Below, piece by piece: positions 1 to 4,633 of a DNA stretch of 7,640 nt. The stretch lies in contig MGJJ01000023.1 of NCBI GenBank assembly GCA_001794205.1, positions 1 to 7,640 on the forward strand, in the 5' to 3' direction. Numbering within the stretch: the stretch's first letter is position 1; the number at the start of each line of letters is the position of its first letter. A model generated the notes under the pieces. It did not search any database. It saw nothing but the letters and a program-made list of their open reading frames with translations, and had not been told where the DNA came from. A program made the position numbers and the translations under genes. The stretch comes from Candidatus Yanofskybacteria bacterium RIFCSPHIGHO2_01_FULL_44_22 (GTDB lineage Bacteria > Patescibacteriota > Minisyncoccia > 2-02-FULL-40-12 > GWA2-44-9).

Positions 1-126
1 AAGCGCGGCGTAACTGACGACAATTGCGTTAACCTTTCGGTTGTTCAACGATATTTGGACTATGGCGCCCTTTTCCAGCCGACGGCCAAAAAAGTAGCTC
101 AAAATTTGAGGGACATTCGGCGGTAG
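1..126 (+). CDS. C-terminal end of an unrecognised protein (partial at the window edge)
   Basis: Reading frame 1 is open from the first base to a TAG at 124-126, giving 41 residues that end in ...QNLRDIRR. The tail is basic and the codon choice (GGC, GCC, CGC, AAA) resembles that of the housekeeping genes further right rather than the AT-rich small genes that follow. I recognise no family. The residues LSVVQRYLDYGALFQPTAKK look like an ordinary helical protein terminus. No terminator hairpin is evident after the stop. The call depends on an open frame of only 42 codons, so it could be chance. The missing upstream sequence would settle it. Confidence 0.4.
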   Translation, partial: KRGVTDDNCVNLSVVQRYLDYGALFQPTAKKVAQNLRDIRR

Positions 127-151
127 AGCGGCGAGGGGAATTACTTCTATG

Positions 152-190
152 ACATACATATCTATTAAGATAAGATAGTTCTGTTGCTAA
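152..190. repeat. 39-bp direct repeat, copy 1 (R1)
   Basis: This 39-bp stretch is identical at every base to 1398-1436, while the sequences on either side differ. It contains a short dyad, TATCT-ATTA-AGATA. It lies 27 bp upstream of a TTGACA -35 box; the second copy lies 15 bp upstream of another TTGACA box. Conservation limited to this block upstream of two different genes suggests a regulatory site or a recombination footprint. Confidence 0.9.
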
Positions 191-217
191 TACAATGTTT
201 TAGACAAACCATAGGGA

Positions 218-246
218 TTGACAGGTTGGATTTTATAGATTATTTT
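218..246 (+). promoter_or_regulatory. Sigma-70-type promoter of the 142-aa membrane protein gene
   Basis: TTGACA at 218-223 is a perfect -35 box. A 17-bp spacer separates it from TATTTT at 241-246. Transcription would begin around 253, leaving a leader of about 30 nt that contains the Shine-Dalgarno sequence. The exact 39-bp repeat lies just upstream. Confidence 0.6.
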
Positions 247-283
247 GTATTAAGTTCATTAACCACAAAAGGGGAAGAATGTC

Positions 284-712
284 ATGAAAAGTACTCTTGA
301 TATTATTGGGTTCATCAGTAGGTTCATTAGTGTCAGTGGATCTATTTTGGTAGTTGGATTGCTTGTCTACGGTTTGTTATTTATTACTAAACCGCCCAAA
401 GGTCCGGTATTTACATCAAATCCGGGACAAATTAATTATTCTGAAGGAATCAAAGCGGTGTCAATATTTTTTGTTGGAACATCTCTAAAGTATACTCGCG
501 AAATAGTCTTTGCCGATAATTACGGAAGAAGAATCTATTTTGAGTCTCTTTGTAATAATTACGACGATTATGACGGTATTTATGAGGGTCTTAAATGCCG
601 GATCCAATATCAAGAGGTTTGGAATGTTGAAATTTTTCCATGGTGGAACATCGCAAATGCATACCACCATCGTCAATGGAGATTGGTAGGTGTTCAAAAG
701 CTTGAAGAATAA
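284..712 (+). CDS. Unrecognised small membrane-anchored protein (142 aa)
   Basis: I do not recognise a family. The protein has a short N-terminal segment, one hydrophobic transmembrane helix at about residues 17-35 (GSILVVGLLVYGLLFI) and a roughly 105-residue tail rich in aromatics (Tyr, Trp, Phe). Two cysteines, C90 and C105, could form a disulfide if the tail is outside. There is no clear signal-peptidase site, so a single-pass anchor is more likely than secretion. The ATG at 284 is preceded by AAAAGGGGAAG with 6 nt spacing; the ATG at 279 is followed almost at once by a stop. The gene stands alone with its own TTGACA promoter and intrinsic terminator and converges on the TrpR-like gene. 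Its composition is visibly more AT-rich than the nuclease, NDH-2 and M23 genes, which is compatible with acquisition. Confidence 0.7.
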   Translation: MKSTLDIIGFISRFISVSGSILVVGLLVYGLLFITKPPKGPVFTSNPGQINYSEGIKAVSIFFVGTSLKYTREIVFADNYGRRIYFESLCNNYDDYDGIYEGLKCRIQYQEVWNVEIFPWWNIANAYHHRQWRLVGVQKLEE

Positions 713-724
713 CCATCAAAACAG

Positions 725-749
725 CCGCCAAAATATGGCGGTTTTTTTT
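725..749 (+). terminator. Intrinsic terminator of the 142-aa membrane protein gene
   Basis: A perfect 6-bp stem CCGCCA/TGGCGG encloses the 5-nt loop AAATA and is followed directly by eight T residues. It starts 12 nt after the stop codon of the upstream gene. Confidence 0.9.
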
Positions 750-799
750 AGTAATAATTTTTAATGAAGGAGTCCAAGTTTTCAAGTATAGGGATTTAG

Positions 800-847
800 A
801 GTTTAAATTAAAATTTCTTACTACCATATTACAATATATAGTAAAAT
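800..847. repeat. 48-bp imperfect direct repeat, copy 1 (R2), with dyad at 829-844
   Basis: Aligned without gaps to 1354-1401, this block matches at 41 of 48 bases. The most conserved part is the dyad TTACAATATATAGTAA, here at 829-844. At the other copy the block forms the promoter region of the TrpR-like gene. Here it lies downstream of that gene, and the -10-like hexamer is degraded on the minus strand (TTTAAT in place of TATAAA). Conservation of the dyad with decay of the -10 suggests the dyad is the part being kept. Confidence 0.8.
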
Positions 848-881
848 GAAAAATAAATAATCTGAATGCGGAATTAAAAAA

Positions 882-1352
882 TTAAAAATCTTTTTTCTTT
901 TTTCGCGCTTGTCTTGCCTCATGCCATTTTTTCAAATCATCAATGGCGTTGGATATGAAAAAATGAGCCGGGTATCTTCTTTTTATTTGAGAGAACGGGT
1001 CGTTATAATATTTGGCCGATTCGGCTTCTTTGGCGCTAATCTTTTTTCGCAGATTTTCCAGCGCTTTAAAATATCCGCCCCAACCGCCGTCTATCCATCG
1101 CTGAACCGAACCGATGGTTGCGAAGCTGGTTCCGATCTCATTACTTATTTCGCAATAGCTTAATCCTGCCATTAACATCTTGGCTATCTGTATTCGGCGG
1201 GCAAGCATCAGTGCTTCGCTAGCGGACAATAGGTCTTTGAAAAAATTTTTGACTTCTTCCTTGGATTCCAAAAGAGTGATAATGGAATAAAGCTCGTCTA
1301 AGAGTTTGTAAAATTCTTTTTGGGGTAATTGTTTGGGCTTCACTTTTGCCAT
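882..1352 (-). CDS. TrpR/YerC-like DNA-binding repressor (156 aa)
   Basis: Residues 14-104 match the all-helical Trp repressor / YerC-YecD superfamily: FFKDLLSASEALMLARRIQI, then a helix-turn-helix around AGLSYCEISNEIGTSFATIGSVQRW (residues 62-86). In YerC-type proteins the corresponding segments read LxxLxxR..VAxML...Y..I...TG.S.ATI.RV. Those are about 100 aa; this protein adds a roughly 50-residue Lys/Arg-rich tail ending KKKKDF that could add non-specific DNA contact. The corepressor is unknown and tryptophan should not be assumed. The ATG has no Shine-Dalgarno, and a TTGTAA-16-TATAAA promoter ends 8 nt upstream, so the mRNA is probably leaderless. A near-perfect dyad covers that promoter's -35 region, suggesting autorepression. 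It is transcribed against both small neighbours, and no clear terminator is seen on its own strand. Confidence 0.88.
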   Translation of the reverse strand: MAKVKPKQLPQKEFYKLLDELYSIITLLESKEEVKNFFKDLLSASEALMLARRIQIAKMLMAGLSYCEISNEIGTSFATIGSVQRWIDGGWGGYFKALENLRKKISAKEAESAKYYNDPFSQIKRRYPAHFFISNAIDDLKKWHEARQARKKKKDF

Positions 1353-1360
1353 AAGTTTAT

Positions 1361-1388
1361 TTTATAATTTCATATTACCACATTACAA
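1361..1388 (-). promoter_or_regulatory. Promoter of the TrpR-like gene
   Basis: On the minus strand TTGTAA (1388-1383), a 16-bp spacer and TATAAA (1366-1361) form a recognisable -35/-10 pair. The -10 ends 8 nt before the ATG, which places the predicted transcription start at or within a few bases of the start codon. Confidence 0.55.
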
Positions 1389-1398
1389 TATATAGTAA
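1383..1398. promoter_or_regulatory. Operator-like dyad over the -35 box of the TrpR-like gene
   Basis: TTAC-A-ATATAT-A-GTAA matches its own reverse complement at 14 of 16 positions. It fully covers the predicted -35 hexamer (1383-1388), a position where a bound repressor would block RNA polymerase. The identical 16-mer recurs at 829-844. That the TrpR-like protein binds it is inference from position. Confidence 0.5.
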
Positions 1399-1436
1399 CA
1401 TACATATCTATTAAGATAAGATAGTTCTGTTGCTAA
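1398..1436. repeat. 39-bp direct repeat, copy 2 (R1)
   Basis: Identical over all 39 bases to 152-190. It lies 15 bp upstream of the TTGACA box that drives the 102-aa protein gene and directly beside the 48-bp R2 block, so it sits between divergently transcribed genes. Confidence 0.9.
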
Positions 1437-1451
1437 CGCAAACTGGTGTCC

Positions 1452-1480
1452 TTGACATCATTCAATTTCAATAATATATT
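1452..1480 (+). promoter_or_regulatory. Sigma-70-type promoter of the 102-aa protein gene
   Basis: TTGACA (1452-1457), a 17-bp spacer and TATATT (1475-1480) make a strong promoter with the same geometry as the one at 218-246. The predicted leader is about 38 nt and carries a strong Shine-Dalgarno. Confidence 0.65.
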
Positions 1481-1524
1481 TAAAACAGCTCTTAAAATCT
1501 GAGCAAAACAAGGAAGGGGAGGAA

Positions 1525-1833
1525 ATGTTGAATCAGGAACTATTTGAAACCGCGCCTATTGAGGCGATGGAGCAGTTCGGAGAAGAACTGAACAGTAAGA
1601 GGCCCGAACTTCGTCTTTTCTACGATGTGGACAAGAATTGTAATCCAATCTTGATAGCACGACAAACCATTGAAAAACAGAAAAAAGAAATAAAGATTTG
1701 CTACAATATTTCAGCAAAGCAATTTGAAATTACTCCCAAAGGATACGATTATGCGGAATCTACCACTTTGGATATCAAGACTGCTTTCTTTCTTTTTGAA
1801 TCGTTATTCTTTATTGAACCAGAGAATATCTGA
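1525..1833 (+). CDS. Unrecognised small soluble protein (102 aa)
   Basis: I recognise no family. The protein is acidic at the N terminus (MLNQELFETAPIEAMEQFGE), has no transmembrane helix or signal peptide, and shows an alternating pattern in the middle (RLFYDVDKNCNPILIARQ; EIKICYNISAKQFEITPKG) that suggests a beta-sheet core, followed by a hydrophobic, probably helical end (DIKTAFFLFESLFFIEP). The ATG at 1525 is supported by AAGGAAGGGGAGG immediately upstream, an unusually purine-rich, strong Shine-Dalgarno. It is a single-gene unit with a TTGACA promoter, the 39-bp upstream repeat and its own terminator, the same architecture as the 142-aa gene at 284-712, though the proteins are not alike. 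It stops at TGA just before the terminator, which argues for the standard code. Confidence 0.75.
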   Translation: MLNQELFETAPIEAMEQFGEELNSKRPELRLFYDVDKNCNPILIARQTIEKQKKEIKICYNISAKQFEITPKGYDYAESTTLDIKTAFFLFESLFFIEPENI

Positions 1834-1844
1834 TTCAATCTCGG

Positions 1845-1881
1845 CTCGTTAGATTTTAGAATTTAACGAGTTTTTCTTTTT
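1845..1881 (+). terminator. Intrinsic terminator of the 102-aa protein gene
   Basis: CTCGTTA (1845-1851) pairs with TAACGAG (1864-1870). The stem continues inward through a G-T wobble and three A-T pairs to a TTAG loop, and the run TTTTTCTTTTT follows. It begins 12 nt after the stop codon. Confidence 0.88.
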
Positions 1882-1897
1882 ATACTTTGAGCGCCAT

Positions 1898-1925
1898 TTG
1901 AAGACGGCAGATTTTAAGTTATAAT
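1898..1925 (+). promoter_or_regulatory. Promoter of gltX, probably giving a leaderless mRNA
   Basis: TTGAAG (1898-1903), a 16-bp spacer and a perfect TATAAT (1920-1925). Only 6 nt separate the -10 box from the ATG at 1932, so transcription should start at or very near the start codon. No Shine-Dalgarno is present. Confidence 0.6.
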
Positions 1926-1931
1926 TTTAAT

Positions 1932-2414
1932 ATGGAAAAACGAGAAAAAATAAGGGTGAGAATTGCACCGAGTCCAACCGGCAATTTGCATATCGGCACC
2001 GCCCGAACCGCTTTGTTTAACTGGCTATTTGCGAAAAAAAACGGAGGAGAATTTATTTTAAGAATTGAAGATACCGATATTGAACGCTCGGCCAAAGAAT
2101 ACGAAGACGATATCATCGCTGGCTTGAAATGGCTTGGTTTAGATTGGGACGGGCCGATTTACCGGCAATCGGAACGATTGGGCGTTTACGAAAAGTACTT
2201 AAAACAGCTTTTGGATGCGGGAAAAGCTTTTTGGTGCTATCACACGGTTGAAGAGCTTGAAGCGGAGAAAAACGCCCAAATGAAGCGCAAGGAACCTCCG
2301 CGCCATCTATGTGCCCGCAAAACGCAAAACGCAAAACGCAAAACGCAAAACGCAAAACGCAAAATGAAGCAGGCATCATCCGATTGGCGGTTAATGAAAA
2401 TCCGGACCGAGTAA
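1932..2414 (+). CDS. gltX: Glutamyl-tRNA synthetase, 5' part (frame broken by a heptamer repeat)
   Basis: GltX charges tRNA(Glu) with glutamate; in bacteria lacking GlnRS it usually also charges tRNA(Gln) for later amidation. This part carries the class I Rossmann fold with the HIGH-type motif (H20-I-G22 in APSPTGNLHIG), the RIEDTD block (residues 44-49) and the GLKWLGLDWDGP stretch. C102, H104 and C127 lie where E. coli GltX has its Zn ligands, but the full set is not visible. From about residue 129 the sequence is RKTQNAK repeats encoded by a CGCAAAA array. Beyond the array the frame is wrong and ends at a TAA after an unrelated tail, KQASSDWRLMKIRTE. The rest of the enzyme continues in the -1 frame (2309-3325). 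It could be a true pseudogene, phase-variable, rescued by frameshifting, or an assembly miscount. The ATG has no Shine-Dalgarno but a TATAAT 6 nt upstream. Confidence 0.93.
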   Translation: MEKREKIRVRIAPSPTGNLHIGTARTALFNWLFAKKNGGEFILRIEDTDIERSAKEYEDDIIAGLKWLGLDWDGPIYRQSERLGVYEKYLKQLLDAGKAFWCYHTVEELEAEKNAQMKRKEPPRHLCARKTQNAKRKTQNAKRKMKQASSDWRLMKIRTE

Positions 2415-3325
2415 TCAAATTCCACGATGAGATAAGGGGCGATATTGAATGGCGGGCGAACTTGCTTGGAGATTTTAGTTTGGCAAAAGACGAAAAAACT
2501 CCGTTGTATAATTTTGCCGTGGTAGCTGACGATATCGATATGGGAATTTCCCATGTTATCAGAGGCGAAGACCATATTTCCAATACGCCAAAGCAAATTC
2601 TAATATACGAAGCTTTAAGGCGGGAATTGCCGGTTTTTGCGCATTTGCCGCTTATTTTGGGAACCGACAAATCAAAACTTTCAAAGAGACATGGTGCCAC
2701 ATCAGTCATGGAATACAAAAAAGATTATCTGCCCGAAGCGTTGATTAATTTTATGGGGTTTTTGGGATTTACCTACGGCAAAGAAATTATAAACAAAGAA
2801 GAAATGGCGGAAGAATTTGATTTGACAAAAGTCCATAAATCCGGCGCAGTTTTTGACACTAAAAAATTAAACTGGACAAATTCGCAATATATTAAGCGGC
2901 TTGCGCCGTCAGAGTTTAAAAGTTTAACGAGTTTAAAAGTTTCAGATACGTCAATACCGCTTATTACCGAACGACTTGAAAAATTATCCGATGTAAATAA
3001 CTTTGAATATCTCTGGAAAACGCCGGGATACGATAAAGAACTTTTGATTTGGAAGGGGTTTTCGCTTGATAAAATAAAAGAATCATTGCAATTAACGCTT
3101 AATACATTGGAGGGGAGAGAATGGACACAAGAAGAGCTTCGTAAATATCTGGATGCCGAAGCGGGGTCGGAACAGCTTGGCGACAGGGGACTAATCTACT
3201 GGCCATTGCGGGCCGCGCTGACCGGCAAAGAAAAATCGCCCGACCCGGTGGAGATTGCCGTAGCGTTAGGGAAAGAAGAAACGATAAAAAGAATAGAAGC
3301 CGCTATTGATAAATTAACAGTTTAA
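2309..3325 (+). CDS. gltX: Glutamyl-tRNA synthetase, 3' part (-1 frame relative to the 5' part)
   Basis: The genuine GltX sequence resumes right after the heptamer array (about 2366) with EAGIIRLAVNENPDRVIKFHD, then DEIRGDIEW, YNFAVVADDIDMGISHVIRG and the KMSKS-type loop KLSKRHG (residues 123-129 of this ORF). The C-terminal half is the helical anticodon-binding domain, ending with the usual WPLRAALTGKEKSPDP...LGKEETIKRI block. The ATG at 2309 is probably not a real start: it lies inside the upstream frame, has no Shine-Dalgarno and reads straight into the repeat. Joined to the 5' part with one extra repeat unit the protein would be 466 aa, a normal GltX length. This half alone lacks the HIGH motif and cannot be an active synthetase. 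A second, smaller repeat (2912-2942) lies at the entry to the anticodon-binding domain. The next gene starts 18 nt after the stop, suggesting co-transcription. Confidence 0.92.
   Translation: MCPQNAKRKTQNAKRKTQNEAGIIRLAVNENPDRVIKFHDEIRGDIEWRANLLGDFSLAKDEKTPLYNFAVVADDIDMGISHVIRGEDHISNTPKQILIYEALRRELPVFAHLPLILGTDKSKLSKRHGATSVMEYKKDYLPEALINFMGFLGFTYGKEIINKEEMAEEFDLTKVHKSGAVFDTKKLNWTNSQYIKRLAPSEFKSLTSLKVSDTSIPLITERLEKLSDVNNFEYLWKTPGYDKELLIWKGFSLDKIKESLQLTLNTLEGREWTQEELRKYLDAEAGSEQLGDRGLIYWPLRAALTGKEKSPDPVEIAVALGKEETIKRIEAAIDKLTV
2316..2364. repeat. Seven perfect copies of the heptamer CGCAAAA inside gltX
   Basis: Seven uninterrupted 7-bp units run from 2316 to 2364. Because 7 is not a multiple of 3, each unit gained or lost shifts the downstream frame. 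The array reads as the same cyclic heptapeptide (RKTQNAK forward, FCVLRFA reverse) in every frame, with no stop. It lies in the variable segment between the Zn-binding-like region and the RLAVNEN strand of GltX. Confidence 0.98.
2912..2942. repeat. Short direct repeat in gltX (14-bp unit, 17-bp period)
   Basis: GAGTTTAAAAGTTT occurs at 2912-2925 and again at 2929-2942, with AAC between. Each unit itself holds two AGTTT pieces, so the stretch looks like four degenerate copies of AGTTTAAA. It is read in frame as EFKSLTSLKVS at the start of the anticodon-binding domain, where I would expect a longer conserved stretch. Confidence 0.8.
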
Positions 3326-3343
3326 AGGTTTTTAAAATTTAAA

Positions 3344-4618
3344 GTGAAACATTGCAAATTAAAATTAAAAACGGGGGGGATTTTAATTTCCGCCTTTTTT
3401 ATTTTCGTCGCCTTGAGTGCTACCGCCCAAACCGACCAAGAAAAGATGGCAGACCTTCAACAACAGATTGAACAGCTTGAAGAACAAGCTCAACAGCTTC
3501 GCGGGACAATCACTCAACAAAGAGAACAGGCCAATACTCTGAAAAACCAAATTGTGAACCTTAAAAACCAGATTAAGTCACTGCAAGCTCAAATCAATCT
3601 TACCAATAAAAAAATAGATAAAACGGCGATAGAAATAAAAGGAGCCCAAAATTCCATATTTGACATCCAGGAAAAAATAAATTACCGCAAATCATCCATC
3701 GGCCAATTGTTTATCCTTCAAAACAGGCGTGATAATGAAAGTTTGGTGGCAATTGTTCTGAAAAATAAAAATTTATCCGATTTTTTAAATCAAAGAGAGC
3801 ACAGCCAGTCGTTGACTTCCAGTTTGCTTAACGTAGTGAGTGAGTTAAAAAGCGACAAACAATCACTGGAAGACCAACAGAAAAATTTAGAGAATCAAAG
3901 GGGGAATTTGGAGTTCTTGAAGCGGCAGCAAAATTCTCAAAAATTTTCTTTAAGCCAAGCCACGGATGATAAAAACAAATTATTGATTGAGACAAAAGGC
4001 CAGGAAGCGCAATATCAAAAAATGCTGGTTGGGGTGGAGCAAAAAAAAGCTCTTTTTTTCAATCAATTGCAAGAGCTTGAAACGCGCGTCATCCAGGGCG
4101 GATTATATATTGTCCACGAAACCGCTACCGGCACTTTACCCAAAAAGGGGGCGGATTTGTTTAGTTGGCCGGAAGAAGATTATCGCATCACCCAAGGATA
4201 CGGATGTACGAAATATGCGCGATGCGGCAGATTGCGCGGACCGTATGGCGGCGCGCCTCACAATGGATTGGATATGGCGGCGGGTTACGGAAGCCAGATT
4301 CGGGCAATCGCCGAGGGCGAAATAATCGCAAACGGCAAGAATGACGGCTGGGGCAACTGGGTGGCAATAAAACATCCAAACCGATACAATCTTGTCAGCG
4401 TTTATGCCCACATGAGTTCGTTGTCATTTTTGCAGGTCGGCACGCAAGTTCGGACGGGAGAAGTAATTGGCTACGAAGGCAATACCGGCAATGTCACCGG
4501 TTCGCATTTGCATCTTAGTTTGTACAAAGATTTCTTTACTTTTATAAAAGACGTCAACGGCCAGCTTTATTTTAATTATTTTGAGGGTTCAGTAAATCCG
4601 CTAGACTATCTTAAATAA
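3344..4618 (+). CDS. Secreted coiled-coil M23 peptidase (EnvC/LytM-like murein hydrolase)
   Basis: A 424-aa protein with an N-terminal signal peptide (basic MKHCKLKLK, hydrophobic ILISAFFIFVALSA, likely cut after ATA at residue 28). A long Gln/Lys/Glu-rich coiled coil spans about residues 30-250, and a C-terminal M23 (LytM) domain about 275-424. The zinc ligands of active M23 enzymes are present: H306 and D310 (HNGLD) and H390 in HLH (388-390), with catalytic H356 in YAHMSS. It should therefore be an active endopeptidase that cuts peptidoglycan cross-links, unlike E. coli EnvC, which has lost these residues and only activates amidases. The coiled coil resembles EnvC and suggests a role in cell separation. 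The start is GTG, 18 nt after gltX, with only a distant AAAGG at 3324-3328; no better start precedes the signal peptide. Probably co-transcribed with gltX. Confidence 0.92.
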   Translation: MKHCKLKLKTGGILISAFFIFVALSATAQTDQEKMADLQQQIEQLEEQAQQLRGTITQQREQANTLKNQIVNLKNQIKSLQAQINLTNKKIDKTAIEIKGAQNSIFDIQEKINYRKSSIGQLFILQNRRDNESLVAIVLKNKNLSDFLNQREHSQSLTSSLLNVVSELKSDKQSLEDQQKNLENQRGNLEFLKRQQNSQKFSLSQATDDKNKLLIETKGQEAQYQKMLVGVEQKKALFFNQLQELETRVIQGGLYIVHETATGTLPKKGADLFSWPEEDYRITQGYGCTKYARCGRLRGPYGGAPHNGLDMAAGYGSQIRAIAEGEIIANGKNDGWGNWVAIKHPNRYNLVSVYAHMSSLSFLQVGTQVRTGEVIGYEGNTGNVTGSHLHLSLYKDFFTFIKDVNGQLYFNYFEGSVNPLDYLK

Positions 4619-4633
4619 AAAATATTTAAACAT

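Larger units (their letters stand above)
1354..1401. repeat. 48-bp imperfect direct repeat, copy 2 (R2), promoter region of the TrpR-like gene
   Basis: This is the second copy of the block at 800-847 (41/48 identical). It covers the minus-strand promoter of the TrpR-like gene. Its last four bases (ACAT, 1398-1401) are also the first four bases of the 39-bp R1 repeat, so the two repeat families abut exactly here. Confidence 0.8.

Noticed and set aside
591..827. A 78-aa minus-strand ORF starting beside the downstream R2 dyad
   Set aside because: It runs antisense through the terminator and the 142-aa gene, the -10 of the R2 copy is decayed, and the protein shows no recognisable features.
152..1436. 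39-bp repeats as attL/attR of an integrated element
   Set aside because: No integrase or recombinase gene lies between them, and both copies sit in the same place relative to promoters, which fits regulation better. Kept only as an alternative.
2316..2364. CRISPR array
   Set aside because: The units are 7 bp with no spacers; this is a simple tandem repeat.
2113..2718. Long minus-strand ORFs containing FAFCVLR repeats
   Set aside because: They are antisense to conserved gltX sequence and stay open partly because the heptamer array has no stops in any frame.
3987..4411. Overlapping ORFs on both strands inside the M23 gene
   Set aside because: They are shadows of the conserved M23 domain, with basic, low-complexity translations and no start signals.
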